Shown one piece after another: positions 8,262 to 17,937 of a stretch of 64,000 bases of DNA. The stretch lies in assembly GCF_037027445.1 (NCBI RefSeq), contig NZ_JBANDL010000002.1:3472001-3536000 (forward strand), read 5' to 3'. The notes beneath the pieces are model-generated. The model was not told where the DNA came from, ran no database searches, and saw nothing but the letters and a program-made list of their open reading frames with translations. This stretch comes from Lysobacter firmicutimachus (GTDB lineage Bacteria; Pseudomonadota; Gammaproteobacteria; Xanthomonadales; Xanthomonadaceae). The first letter of the stretch is position 1. The number at the start of each line of letters is the position of its first letter. The position numbers and the translations under genes are program-made.

Positions 8262-11200
8262 TCACAGCTTCTTGCGGTTGTCTTCCGGCACCCGGTCGAT
8301 CAGCTTGTTGTAGGGGTCGAAGCCGACCTCGTACGGCGCCTCGTCGACCACCACGGTCAAAGTCGGCTCGGTTTCGAGGACGCGCCGTCGCTCCAGCCAC
8401 AGCGGCTTCTCGTCGGCCTCTTCGCCCGAGGGGCCGCGCGCGAACACGCCGATCTCGATCCAGTCGTCCATCGGCGCCGGGCTTTCCTTGCCCTTGCCGT
8501 CGGCGTAGCGCTTGGCCGCGTGCAGGCGCATCGTCACCTCGTACTTGCCGTCGGCGCGACGCTTGGAAGTGGCCTCGACCACCCGGTTGTCGTAGAAGCT
8601 GATCTTTTCGAACAAATCCCCGATCAGCCGCTGCTGCTCCGGCTTGGCTTCGGCGCGCAGATAGCCCAGCAGTTCGGCCGAGTTGGTGTAAGGCGGCGCC
8701 TGGTAGGCCTTGTCCCGCAGGAACCGTTGCAAGGCGCGGTTGACCGCCGCTTCGCCGAGTTCCTCGCGCAGGCGGTAGAACACCAGCGAGCCCTTGCGGT
8801 AATGCACGTAGGGCTGGTCCTCGACCCGCGCCAGCGGCAGCTCTTCGACCCGCTCGCCGCCGCGCCCCGACAAGTACTCGTCCAATTCGTACTTGAGGAA
8901 GCGGCGCATCTTGGCCCGCCCGTACTCCTTCTCCATCACCATCAGCGCCGAGTACTGAGACAGCGACTCCGACAGCACGGTCGAGCCCTGGGTGGCGGCG
9001 CCGATCACCTGGTGCGCCCACCACTGGTGCGCGATCTCGTGCGCGGTGACGTAGAACACGTAGTCGATCTGGTCCGGGTCGCGCAGGTCGGCGATGAAGC
9101 CGATCGATTCGGAGAACGGGATGGTGTTGGCGAAGCTCTGCGCGAAGCGCTCGTAGCCCGGGAACTCCAGGATCCGCACCTGGCGGTGCTGGTACGGGGT
9201 GAAGTTGGCCTGGAAATAATCCAGCGACTTGCGCGAGGCGTCGATCATCCGGTCGACGTTGAAGGCGTGGCGGGCGTCGTAATAGATCTCGATCGGCACG
9301 CCCTGGTGCTCGGCGCGGCGGACCTCCCAGCGCGCCGACAGATAAGCGTAGAACGGCATCATCGGCCGGTCCATCGCATAGTCGAAGCAACGCCGCCCGT
9401 CGCGGCGGTATTCGCGCTGCAGATAGCCCGGCGCCAGCGCGATCTGGTCCGGCGCGGTGCACACCGAGGTCCGAAACGCGATCCAGTCGGAATCGGTGGA
9501 GATGTAGTGGTTGGCGCGCGCGGCCTGGTCCTCGAGCTTGGCCATGCGCGGCAACTCGCCGAGCCCGCGCTTGCGGCGTTCGTTGCGGTCTTCGAGCTGG
9601 CCGCGTTCGCTGTAGCCGAAGTGCGGCAGGTCGTTGGAGTTGAAGAAGGTGCCGTTCTCCACGATCGAGGTATTGTCCGGCTCGTTGCCGAAGCCGCGTT
9701 GGACGAAGCTCTGGCGGAAATCGAAGTTGCGCTGCTCGCCCGCCTGCATCGGCCGGTCGAACCGGTAGATGCGGTAGCCGATGCGGCGATCGTCGCTGAC
9801 CAGCTTGGCGCCGCCGAACTCCATGCGTTCGATCCGCGCTTGCGGCGAGTAGCGGACATGCAGCTCGCGGATCGGCGCCGCATGCTGATTGACGATGCGA
9901 TAGCGCCCGGCGATCGTCACCGCCAGCCGTTCCGGATACAGGTCGACGCGGTTGTCGACCGCGACGATGCGCGGCTGCGGCAGGTCCTTGTAGCGGCGGT
10001 AGCGGGTCTCGTACTCGGCCTGCTCGTCCATCGCCACGTCGGACGGCAAGTAGCGGTTGAGCACGTTGGTGTTCCAGAAAATGAAGCCGCCGACGGCCGC
10101 CCAGCACGCGATCGTGCCGGCCAGCATCAGGCTGGGCCGGCCGCGCAAGCGCTCGCGCGCCACGGCCATGCGGCCGCGCCAGTCCGGCGCCACGCCGCGC
10201 ACCCAGAATGCGGCCGACAGCAGCAACAACGCGAGCAGGAACAGCCCCCAGTAGCCGGTGAACCACAACCGCGGCTCGAGGAAATGGCCGTAGCCGTTGA
10301 GGTCCGAATACGGCACGGCGGGAGCGTGGCCGTAGTTGTACAGGTTGTGCTCCAGATGCAGATAGCGCATCCCCGCCTTGACCACCAACACCAGGATGAT
10401 CACCCCGTAACCGGCGAAGCGGTTGTTGGTCAGCACCTGCATCGCCAGCGCCAGCCCGCCCATCAGCACGAACGGGGTCGAGTTCACCAGCAATCCCTGC
10501 AGGTACAGCGCGGGTTCCAGCGCGGTGTAGCCCTTGACCAGCTGGTAGCCCATCGCGGCGACCGCGCCGACCGCCTGGAAGCAGGCCACCACCGCGACCA
10601 GGCAGACGAACTTGCTGGTCAGCGGCAGCCAGTTCGGCACCGGCATCGCGTCGATCACTTCGGCCAGGCGCACGCTGCGCTCGCGGAACACCAGTTCGCC
10701 GGCGTAGTACAGCACCACGAAGATCAGCATGTAGCTGTAGGTGCCCTGCAGCGCCTCCAGCATCAGCGCGGTGGTCGGGTAGGTCTTGGTCCCGAACATG
10801 CTCTGCATGACACTGACCGAACCGAGGAAATTCAGCAGCGAGAACGCCAGCATCACCAGGAACGGCACGCTGCGGAACACGCCGAGCAGGTCCATGCGCA
10901 AGGCATGCAGGAACTGCGCGCGGCGCGCGCCGGCGTCGAACCGAGGCGAGACCTTGGGCAGCACCAGAGGCGGAGTCGCCGCCTCGGCCGAAGCGGTGCG
11001 CCGGCGCTGCCACCAACGCGGCTTGCCGGTACCGGCGCGCAGCGGCTTGAACAGGGCGAAGGCCAGCGCGATCACCGCCAGTCCGGCCGCGCTCCACAGC
11101 AGACGGTTGACCAGCAGGAAGCCTTCGATCGCCGGCAGCGCGCGGTTGTACTCGTCGGCCGACCAATAGCGGATGCTGCGATCGAACGCGACCAGGCCGA

Positions 11201-11831
11201 ACGGATCGAGCAGGGTCGCCAGCCAATCGTTCTCCATGTCCTCCATCAGCACCCCGGCGATGGCGTTGAGCAGGAAGGACCCCATCGCGCCCAGGTACAC
11301 CACCAACAACTTGCGCGAACTCAGCGCCAGCAAGGTCAACAGCGCCCCGGTCACGATCAGGTTCGGCAGCACGAACACCGCGAAGCCCCACAGGTAGGGA
11401 CGCAGCGAGAATGCCGCGACCCGCTCCGGGTCCACCCAGGGCATGAACGGCCCCAGCATCATTCCCAACGCAACCAGCACGTACAGCGCCAGACAGCCGA
11501 CCAGGGCCGCGGCCAGGCGCCCGATCAGATAGTCGCGCTTGCGCATCGGCGTGGCGAAGAACAAGTCCGCCGTGCCCTGTTCGAAGTCGCGCAGCAGCGC
11601 GCCGGCCACGAACACCATGATCGCGAACAGCCCGACCACGCTGAAATTGCCGAACAGGTTGACGATCACCACCGGCGCGTTGCGGTCGACGTTGCCGATC
11701 GCGCCGCCCATCTGCACCGCTTCGCTGCTGGTCAGGGCGAAGGCGAGCAGACCGTAGACCGCGGCGAACAGCCACAGCAACGGCGAGCGCAGCTGCTGGC
11801 GCAGCTCGAAACGGAAGAATTCCAGGATCAT
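8262..11831 (-). CDS. ABC-2 type permease fused to M1 aminopeptidase domain
   Basis: The product is 1189 residues. Roughly the first 560 form ABC-2-type permease segments with about twelve membrane helices in two blocks (the first begins MILEFFRFELRQQLRSPLLW). After a last helix near 590, the C-terminal half resembles a periplasmic M1 peptidase with HEIAHQWWAH at 931-940 (HEXXH 931-935) and a Glu at 955 in LSESLSQY. The Glu is one residue later than the classic HEXXH-X18-E spacing, as I recall for this fused family. The ATPase gene lies 13 bp upstream, so the pair should form an exporter that couples transport to peptide or protein cleavage. The substrate is unknown. Confidence 0.88.
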   Translation of the reverse strand: MILEFFRFELRQQLRSPLLWLFAAVYGLLAFALTSSEAVQMGGAIGNVDRNAPVVIVNLFGNFSVVGLFAIMVFVAGALLRDFEQGTADLFFATPMRKRDYLIGRLAAALVGCLALYVLVALGMMLGPFMPWVDPERVAAFSLRPYLWGFAVFVLPNLIVTGALLTLLALSSRKLLVVYLGAMGSFLLNAIAGVLMEDMENDWLATLLDPFGLVAFDRSIRYWSADEYNRALPAIEGFLLVNRLLWSAAGLAVIALAFALFKPLRAGTGKPRWWQRRRTASAEAATPPLVLPKVSPRFDAGARRAQFLHALRMDLLGVFRSVPFLVMLAFSLLNFLGSVSVMQSMFGTKTYPTTALMLEALQGTYSYMLIFVVLYYAGELVFRERSVRLAEVIDAMPVPNWLPLTSKFVCLVAVVACFQAVGAVAAMGYQLVKGYTALEPALYLQGLLVNSTPFVLMGGLALAMQVLTNNRFAGYGVIILVLVVKAGMRYLHLEHNLYNYGHAPAVPYSDLNGYGHFLEPRLWFTGYWGLFLLALLLLSAAFWVRGVAPDWRGRMAVARERLRGRPSLMLAGTIACWAAVGGFIFWNTNVLNRYLPSDVAMDEQAEYETRYRRYKDLPQPRIVAVDNRVDLYPERLAVTIAGRYRIVNQHAAPIRELHVRYSPQARIERMEFGGAKLVSDDRRIGYRIYRFDRPMQAGEQRNFDFRQSFVQRGFGNEPDNTSIVENGTFFNSNDLPHFGYSERGQLEDRNERRKRGLGELPRMAKLEDQAARANHYISTDSDWIAFRTSVCTAPDQIALAPGYLQREYRRDGRRCFDYAMDRPMMPFYAYLSARWEVRRAEHQGVPIEIYYDARHAFNVDRMIDASRKSLDYFQANFTPYQHRQVRILEFPGYERFAQSFANTIPFSESIGFIADLRDPDQIDYVFYVTAHEIAHQWWAHQVIGAATQGSTVLSESLSQYSALMVMEKEYGRAKMRRFLKYELDEYLSGRGGERVEELPLARVEDQPYVHYRKGSLVFYRLREELGEAAVNRALQRFLRDKAYQAPPYTNSAELLGYLRAEAKPEQQRLIGDLFEKISFYDNRVVEATSKRRADGKYEVTMRLHAAKRYADGKGKESPAPMDDWIEIGVFARGPSGEEADEKPLWLERRRVLETEPTLTVVVDEAPYEVGFDPYNKLIDRVPEDNRKKL

Positions 11832-11844
11832 GGGCGCGCTCCGC

Positions 11845-12741
11845 TCAGGCCGCGACGCGCGCGTGCTGGCGCAGGCGCTGGAAGTACACGTCCTCCAGAT
11901 CCGGCTCGACCGGTTCGAATCCGGATTCGGGCGCCTCGGCGCTGAACACGTGGATCACCGGCTGGCCGCCGACCAGGCGCGTCGACAGCACGGTGAAGCG
12001 GGTCTCGTAGCTGGGCAGTTCGGCCTTGGTCACCCGCTTGCGCCAGACCTGCTCGCGCAGCGCGGCGATCGCCGCGGCCGGCTCGCCGGTCAGCAGCACC
12101 TTGCCCTTGTTGACGATCGCCATGGTCGGGCACAGATCGGTCACGTCCTCGACGATGTGGGTGGACAGGATCACCGCGACCTGCTCGCCGATCTCGGCCA
12201 GCAGGTTGAGAAAGCGATTGCGCTCCTCGGGGTCCAGGCCGGCGGTGGGCTCGTCGACGATCACCAGCCGGGGCTGGCCGAGCAGAGCCTGGGCGATGCC
12301 GAAGCGCTGGCGCATGCCGCCGGAGAAGGTGCCGAGTTTCTGCTTGCGCGCGTTCCACAGATTGACCTGGTGCAGCAAGCCGTCCACCACTTCGCGGCGC
12401 TGCCTGCGCTGGCTCAGGCCCTTGAGCACGGCGAAATGCTCGAGCAGGTCCTCGGCGCTGACCTTGGGATAGACGCCGAAGTCCTGCGGCAGGTAGCCGA
12501 GTTGGCGGCGCACGGTCTCCTTGTCGCGCAGCACGTCGATCGGCTTGCCGTCGGCGCCCTCCAGGGTGGCGCTGCCGGAGTCGGCCTCCTGCAGGGTCGC
12601 CAGGGTGCGCATCAGCGAGGACTTGCCGGCGCCGTTCGGGCCGAGCAGGCCGAACATGCCGCGCGGAATCTCCAGGCTGATGCCGTCGAGGGCGCGCACG
12701 CCATTGGCGTAAGTCTTGGTCAAATCGCGGATGGTCAGCAT
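11845..12741 (-). CDS. ABC transporter ATP-binding protein
   Basis: The product is 298 residues, an ABC ATPase with Walker A GPNGAGKS, signature FSGGMRQR, Walker B LVIVDEP followed by TAGLDPEERN, and switch His in ILSTHIVEDV. The C-terminal about 80 residues form the accessory extension common in ABC-2 exporters. I chose ATG 12741 (MLTIRDLTKTY), which has AGGGAACG upstream; a longer frame to 12789 adds residues unlike the family. It lies directly ahead of the permease/M1 fusion and should power it from the cytoplasmic face. Confidence 0.92.
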   Translation of the reverse strand: MLTIRDLTKTYANGVRALDGISLEIPRGMFGLLGPNGAGKSSLMRTLATLQEADSGSATLEGADGKPIDVLRDKETVRRQLGYLPQDFGVYPKVSAEDLLEHFAVLKGLSQRRQRREVVDGLLHQVNLWNARKQKLGTFSGGMRQRFGIAQALLGQPRLVIVDEPTAGLDPEERNRFLNLLAEIGEQVAVILSTHIVEDVTDLCPTMAIVNKGKVLLTGEPAAAIAALREQVWRKRVTKAELPSYETRFTVLSTRLVGGQPVIHVFSAEAPESGFEPVEPDLEDVYFQRLRQHARVAA

Positions 12742-12907
12742 CGCTCGTTCCCTGTCGTTGCCCGTTGGACGCGGCCGGCGGCCGCGCATGGCGGTCCGCG
12801 ACGCACGCGGACGTTTCCACGCAGATGCTAGCGACGGCGCGCACCGCGCCCATGGGCGGATGGTCTACGTGACCGATGGCAGGGGGCGGATTGTGACGCC
12901 AGCCGCG

Positions 12908-13861
12908 CTAGCCGGCGCCCGCGCGGTACTCGCGCGGCGACACGCCGTAGCGCTTCTTGAACGCTACCGACAAGTGGCTGTGGCTGGCGAAGCCGGCTTC
13001 CACGGCGATCGTGGCGATGTCCTGGTCGCTCTCGCGCAGGCGCAAACAGACCCGGCGCAGGCGCTCGCCGAGCACATACTGGATCGGGCTCGCGCCGAAT
13101 GCGGCACGGAACGCGATCAGCAGACGGTGCACGCTCAACCCGGCGATCTGGGCCAGTGCGGCCAAACGGATCGGCCGGTCCGAAGCCGGCTGTTCCAGAT
13201 GCGCGCGGATGTAGTCCTCGATGCGCCGCCGCTGGATCGGCGCGAGTTGCGGCGGCGGCGCGGCGTGCGCCGCCGCTCCCGCCGCGTACTCGCGCAGCAA
13301 GTGCAGGCCCAGGGCCTGGCCCAGCGCCTCGCGCAGCATCGCCGCCAGCTCGTCGCCGGCGCCGCTGAGCCCGGCCAGGCGCGCGGCCAGGCCGTGCACG
13401 AACGGATCGCGGTGCTTCATGCGCGCGCCGAGCCCGGCGGCGGCATCCCGGCAGGGACCGAAACGGGCCGGGTCGATATTGAACTCGGCGTAGGCGATGT
13501 CGCCGCCCAGCGCCTCGCCGCGGTACTGGCGCCCGGCCGGAATCAACCACAGGTCGCCGGCGGCGGGCGGCAGGCGCAGCCGGCCGGCGCCTTCGATGCG
13601 GGTGTCCAGGCGCCGCATCGCGCCGTCGAGATGGACGATCAGGGTGTGGCGGTCGTGCTGCAGCCGCCACTGGGTCGGCTCGGCGATGCTCTCGGCGGCG
13701 AAGGCGAAGTCCAGCCCCGGGGCCAGGCTCAGTTCGCGGTTGAACGCCAGCCGGCGCGCGCCGAGCCAGTCGCGCACCGCCGCCGCGCCCAGGGCCGCGT
13801 CGGCACGGGCGACGGCGCCGGCCGCAACGGCCGGCGGAGAAGTTGGAAGCGGTTCGGACAT
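12908..13861 (-). CDS. AraC family transcriptional regulator
   Basis: The product is 317 residues: an N-terminal sensor region with a cupin-like part (residues about 40-150) and a C-terminal AraC helix-turn-helix pair from about 215, with the diagnostic IATIAVEAGFASHSHLSVAF and KKRYGVSPREYR. I chose ATG 13861 (MSEPLPTSPP); the frame runs open to 14083 but would cover the divergent promoter. It is transcribed away from the SDR gene at 13977, with 115 bp between starts, so it probably controls that gene and itself. The effector is unknown. Confidence 0.87.
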   Translation of the reverse strand: MSEPLPTSPPAVAAGAVARADAALGAAAVRDWLGARRLAFNRELSLAPGLDFAFAAESIAEPTQWRLQHDRHTLIVHLDGAMRRLDTRIEGAGRLRLPPAAGDLWLIPAGRQYRGEALGGDIAYAEFNIDPARFGPCRDAAAGLGARMKHRDPFVHGLAARLAGLSGAGDELAAMLREALGQALGLHLLREYAAGAAAHAAPPPQLAPIQRRRIEDYIRAHLEQPASDRPIRLAALAQIAGLSVHRLLIAFRAAFGASPIQYVLGERLRRVCLRLRESDQDIATIAVEAGFASHSHLSVAFKKRYGVSPREYRAGAG

Positions 13862-13976
13862 CGTGGAAGCGCGGCAGGCCCGGGGCGAGCTAAACATGAC
13901 AGCAATCACATTCGTGTCAACACGCGGGACAGTCCCGTCCCGCGTCCCTCCCCGCCCCAAAAAACGGAGTCCCTCC

Positions 13977-14750
13977 ATGCCCGACCGTTCCCTCCACGGC
14001 AAGACCGTCGTCATCGGCGGCGGCGCCAAGAACCTCGGCGGCCTGATTTCGCGCGAGCTCGCCGCCGGCGGCGCTGCCGGCATCGCCGTCCACTACAACT
14101 CCGACGCCACCCGCGCCGCGGCCGAGGAAACCGTCGCCGCGGTGCGCGCCGCCGGCGCCGAGGCGTTCGCCCATCAGGGCGACCTGACCCGGCCGGCCGA
14201 GGTCGCCAAGCTGTTCGACGCGGCCCTGGCGGCGTTCGGCAAGATCGACATCGCCGTCAACACCACCGGCATGGTGATCAAGAAACCGCTGGTCGAGGTG
14301 ACCGAGGCCGAGTACGACCGCATGTTCGCGGTCAATTCCAAGGCGGCGTTCTTCTTCATCCAGGAGGCCGGCAAGAAGCTGGCCGACGACGGCAACATCT
14401 GCACCATCGTCAGTTCGCTGTTGGCCGCCTACACGCCGTTCTACGCCGTCTACCCGGGCAGCAAGGCGCCGATCGAGCACTTCACCCGCGCCGCATCCAA
14501 GGAACTCGGCGCACGCGGCATCTCGGTCAACGCGGTCGGCCCGGGGCCGATGGACACGCCGTTCTTCTACCCGGCCGAGTCGCAGGAGTCGGCGGCCTAT
14601 CACGCCACCGCCGCGGCGCTGAGCGGGCGCACCAAGAGCGGCCTGACCGAGATCCGGGACATCGCCCCGCTGGTGCGGTTCCTGGTCACCGAAGGTTGGT
14701 GGATCACCGGCCAGACCCTCTTCGCCAACGGCGGCTATACGACGCGCTGA
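13977..14750 (+). CDS. SDR family oxidoreductase
   Basis: The product is 257 residues, a classical short-chain dehydrogenase/reductase. The Rossmann glycine motif reads GGGAKNLGG near residue 14, the NAG-type segment is NTTGM, the catalytic Ser lies in SSLLAAYTP, and the Tyr/Lys pair is YPGSK. It should oxidise or reduce an alcohol/carbonyl with NAD(P)(H); the C-terminal GQTLFANGGYTTR is typical of the family. ATG 13977 has a GGAG upstream. The divergent AraC gene is the likely regulator. The substrate cannot be told from the sequence. Confidence 0.88.
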   Translation: MPDRSLHGKTVVIGGGAKNLGGLISRELAAGGAAGIAVHYNSDATRAAAEETVAAVRAAGAEAFAHQGDLTRPAEVAKLFDAALAAFGKIDIAVNTTGMVIKKPLVEVTEAEYDRMFAVNSKAAFFFIQEAGKKLADDGNICTIVSSLLAAYTPFYAVYPGSKAPIEHFTRAASKELGARGISVNAVGPGPMDTPFFYPAESQESAAYHATAAALSGRTKSGLTEIRDIAPLVRFLVTEGWWITGQTLFANGGYTTR

Positions 14751-15020
14751 CGCCGTCATGGACACAGCCCGTGCGGGTGCCGGCCGGAGCGACATCCGTT
14801 TCGACCGGCATCGCCGCAACATCGCAGGTTGCGTTGTCGCGGCAGGCCGGCGCCAGGGCGAAAAGAGCGAGCGCGTGTCCGGCCGCGCGCATTCGCGGAT
14901 GCGCCGCTCGGCCGCGCGCCGGCCCGTGCCGACGCCTGCACGCCGCCTGCACGCACTTGCGCCAACCATGCGCGCGACGGCCGCCGACGCCGCCTGTCGC
15001 GCTTTTTGCGGGGATACGCC

Positions 15021-15293
15021 ATGCACACCCTCCTGGTTCTGCTCGCCGGCTTCGCCCTGCTCGGCCTGTGCCTGCTGATCGCGCGCCTGGCCGGCGGTCC
15101 CGGCCGGACGCCGCAGCGCAAAGCGATCGTCGCCTTCGTGCCGCTGTGGCTGATCGGCGCCGGGATCAACCTCTGGGCCGGCGTGCATCACGCCGGCTAC
15201 AGCGTCGCCGACGAGCTGCCGATCTTCCTGCTGGTGTTCTTGCTGCCCGTCGTGGCTGCGCTGGCGCTACGATGGACGCTTTCGCGCCGCTGA
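15021..15293 (+). CDS. Small membrane protein, unknown function
   Basis: The product is 90 residues with three probable membrane helices (residues about 3-25, 38-55 and 66-86) linked by a short basic loop (PGRTPQRK). I do not recognise a family. Coding is supported by the hydrophobic pattern, a GGGGATA sequence upstream of ATG 15021 and its position just before the LtrA-like gene on the same strand (36-bp gap). Confidence 0.65.
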   Translation: MHTLLVLLAGFALLGLCLLIARLAGGPGRTPQRKAIVAFVPLWLIGAGINLWAGVHHAGYSVADELPIFLLVFLLPVVAALALRWTLSRR

Positions 15294-15329
15294 CTCCGGC
15301 CCCTCCCTCCCGCCAACCGCGGCCCATCG

Positions 15330-16526
15330 ATGACGACGTCTTCCCGCCCCACCCTGCTGCGCTCGCGCGAAGGCCACGCCAAAGTCGGCTTCAGCGAGCT
15401 TTTCTTCGACCTGGTGTTCGTGTTCGCGGTCACCCAGCTCTCGCACACTCTGCTCGAACACCTCGACACCGGCGGCGCGCTGCGCACCGGCCTGCTGTTC
15501 CTCGCGGTGTGGTGGCTGTGGATCTACACGTCCTGGGTCACCAACTGGCTGGACCCGGAAAAAGTGCCGGTGCGGCTGATGATCTTCGGCCTGATGCTGG
15601 GCGGACTGCTGCTGTCCTCGTCGCTGCCGCAGGCTTTCGGCGAACGCGGGCTCGCGTTCGGCGCGGTGTTCGCGGCGATGCAGGTCGGCCGCACGCTGTT
15701 CATGCTGTGGGCGCTGCGCGGCGGACGCAGTCCCGGCAATTTCCGCAATTTCCTGCGCATCCTGGTCTGGCTGTCGTTGTCGGCGCTGCTGTGGATCGGC
15801 GGCGGCCTGGCCGAACCGGAGCCGCGCCTGATCTGGTGGCTCGGCGCGGTCGCAATCGAATACCTCGGCCCGGTCGCCTATTTCCGCGTGCCCGGCCTGG
15901 GCCGTTCGAGCCTGGCCGACTGGGACGTGGAGGGCGGCCATCTGTCCGAGCGCTGCGGCTTGTTCATCATCATCGCCCTGGGCGAGTCGATCCTCATCAC
16001 CGGCGCGACCTTCGCCAAGCTGGACTGGAACCCCACCACCGTGACCGCGTTCTGCCTCGCCTTCCTCGGCAGCGTGGCGATGTGGTGGATCTATTTCGAC
16101 AGCGGCGCCGCGCGCGGCGAACACCGCATCGTCCACGGCGGCGACAGCGCGCGCCAGGCGCGCCTGGCCTATACCTACCTGCATCTGCTGATCGTCGGCG
16201 GCGTCGTCGTCTGCGCGGTGGCCGACGAACTGGTGCTGGTGCATCCCGACCATGCCGAGCCGGCCGGCATCGCCGCGATCGTCGGCGGCCCGGCGTTGTA
16301 CCTGCTGGGCTGCGCCTTGTTCAAATGGGTCACCAATACGCGCAGGTTCCCGCCGCTGTCGCATATGGCCGGGCTGGCGATGCTGGCGGCGCTCGCGCTC
16401 GCGGCGGCGCCGCTGCACCTGTCGGCACTGGCCCTGGGCGCGGCGACCACGGCCGTGTTCGTCGTCGTGGCGGCCTGGGAAACCGCGGCGCTGCGCCGCG
16501 GTCGCGCCGTCGCGCCGAGACACTGA
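15330..16526 (+). CDS. Low-temperature-requirement protein A (LtrA) family membrane protein
   Basis: The product is 398 residues with about ten to twelve membrane helices. The N-terminal KVGFSELFFDLVFVFAVTQL is the LtrA family signature, and the length fits. LtrA was named for growth of Listeria at low temperature; its biochemical role is not established. No clear ribosome binding site precedes ATG 15330, so the start is set by homology to the family N-terminus. Confidence 0.85.
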   Translation: MTTSSRPTLLRSREGHAKVGFSELFFDLVFVFAVTQLSHTLLEHLDTGGALRTGLLFLAVWWLWIYTSWVTNWLDPEKVPVRLMIFGLMLGGLLLSSSLPQAFGERGLAFGAVFAAMQVGRTLFMLWALRGGRSPGNFRNFLRILVWLSLSALLWIGGGLAEPEPRLIWWLGAVAIEYLGPVAYFRVPGLGRSSLADWDVEGGHLSERCGLFIIIALGESILITGATFAKLDWNPTTVTAFCLAFLGSVAMWWIYFDSGAARGEHRIVHGGDSARQARLAYTYLHLLIVGGVVVCAVADELVLVHPDHAEPAGIAAIVGGPALYLLGCALFKWVTNTRRFPPLSHMAGLAMLAALALAAAPLHLSALALGAATTAVFVVVAAWETAALRRGRAVAPRH

Positions 16527-16750
16527 GCGCGTCGCCTTCGGACGGTCCCGCGACCTCGCCGCCGTCGCGAATCGCACCCTCCCGCGATCGGCGCTGCGTA
16601 CGGCGTCGACGCTTCGCCGCACCGGCAAGATTTTCCGGTCGTGCGCAAACTGCGCTCATTGCGCCACGCGCAACCCGCGAATGCCGCTACGCACGCATCT
16701 GGCATGGAATCTGCGACGTTCAGGGCGTTCTGTCCGCAGAGGAAGTCGCC

Positions 16751-17368
16751 ATGAGAACGCTCGTCCTGCTCGTCGCTATCGCCGCCGCCGCGAGCGGCTG
16801 CAACAATCCACGCAACGATCCCGCTCGCCCGGCCGATCACGCCGCCGATGCCGCCGCCGGCCCGGCTCCGGCCGCTACCGACACGCCGGCTGGAGCCACG
16901 CTGAGCGCCGATGCGGCCGCGCCGATGCCCGCGGCGGATGCCGCACAGGGCGACCCGCTGGTCCTGGGCCTGCTGACGGCGCTCAACGAACACGAGATCG
17001 CAGCCGCACGCCAGGCTCAGCAGAAAGGCGTGAGCGGCGCGGTGCTGGAGTTCGCCAACCTGATGGAGAAGGAACACGGCGCCAACCAAGCCAAGACCCG
17101 GACCCTGGGTACGCCGGCCGAGGGCGCCGAAGTCCAGGCGATAAAGGACAAGGGCAAAGCCGAACTCGACGCGCTTGGGGCCAAGTCTGGCGACGACTAC
17201 CGCAAGGCGTATGTCGCGGCGATGGTGAAGGATCATCAGGACGCGCTGGAGCAGATCGACAACCAACTGATGCCTGCCGCGAGCGGCGAACCGGTCAAGG
17301 CGCACTTGCGCGATACCCGCGAGCACGTGGCCATGCACCTGAATCAGGCTCGCAAGCTAGCGCAATGA
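16751..17368 (+). CDS. DUF4142 domain lipoprotein
   Basis: The product is 205 residues. The N-terminus MRTLVLLVAIAAAASGC is a lipoprotein signal with a lipobox (AASG-C17). An Ala/Pro-rich linker (20-70) is followed by a helical domain (about 70-205) rich in conserved His, Asp and Glu (LNEHEIAAARQAQQKG, VKDHQDALEQIDNQL), matching DUF4142, a ferritin-like fold of unknown function. It should be anchored to a membrane facing the periplasm. GAGGAAG precedes the ATG. Confidence 0.85.
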   Translation: MRTLVLLVAIAAAASGCNNPRNDPARPADHAADAAAGPAPAATDTPAGATLSADAAAPMPAADAAQGDPLVLGLLTALNEHEIAAARQAQQKGVSGAVLEFANLMEKEHGANQAKTRTLGTPAEGAEVQAIKDKGKAELDALGAKSGDDYRKAYVAAMVKDHQDALEQIDNQLMPAASGEPVKAHLRDTREHVAMHLNQARKLAQ

Positions 17369-17937
17369 TGCGCCTACCATCGATCAAAGCAGCGACCGGC
17401 CCGCAGTAGGCGCACGCCCCTCGACCCGGTGGTTCGTTCGCAGCGAGCCCTCGGGGCTATCGCGCTTGAGGCGGGTTGCGCAGACCGGATAGCCCCCCGC
17501 CTGCCGACCCAAGCGTAGACACAGCGCAGAAGAGAGGGCGGCGGAGGACGGCCGATAGGGCTCGATCTATTTCCAAAGCAAGGCGGAGCCGGGCACGGCA
17601 GGAACGGCCACACAGGCTTGAAAGCCAATTGCGGCGATGTCCTGGACGCTTGGCTGCGTCGAAGCAACAGAGCCCATGATTCGGGGAAAAGGGAATGGGC
17701 TGCTTCGCTCGATTTTCAACCAAGCTGCAGGGCGCGGAAGCATCAGAATCACTCAGAAGCGTCTTCGAACGCTCAATCGCAAGAATGAACAACAGAACCT
17801 CTCAGCAGGGATGATGTGCACCTTTAAGGTGAGGTAACGAAACCCTTCGCCACTGAGCCGACAGTAGGCATATCACCCAACCCTAGACGCAAACGAGGGG
17901 CGGGCCTAGGCCCGCCCCTCGTTTTGGAGTCCTGCAA
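17369..17937. other. Non-coding interval before the collagenase terminator
   Basis: This 569-bp stretch carries only short open frames without family likeness or ribosome binding sites. Base composition is lower in GC than most of the window between about 17660 and 17880. Its right end holds the terminator at 17894-17921. I see nothing else supportable. Confidence 0.6.
17894..17925 (-). terminator. Strong palindromic terminator, collagenase gene
   Basis: A perfect 13-bp inverted repeat, CGAGGGGCGGGCC-TA-GGCCCGCCCCTCG (17894-17921), lies 16 bp past the stop of the leftward collagenase gene. It has a T-run on both sides (TTTTGG rightward, TTTGCG leftward), so it can work in either direction. 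Confidence 0.85.

Noticed and set aside
8520..11945. Very long open frame (about 1140 codons) on the + strand opposite the ABC/M1 gene
   Set aside because: It is a GC-rich shadow: Gln/Arg/Ala/His-biased, without a domain, and fully antisense to a gene with clear motifs.
13862..14083. N-terminal extension of the AraC regulator
   Set aside because: It would cover the divergent promoter and the SDR start; the added residues do not resemble the family.
17894..17921. Perfect 13-bp palindrome considered as a transposon end or regulator site
   Set aside because: It lies 16 bp past a stop codon and is flanked by T-runs; a terminator explains it fully.
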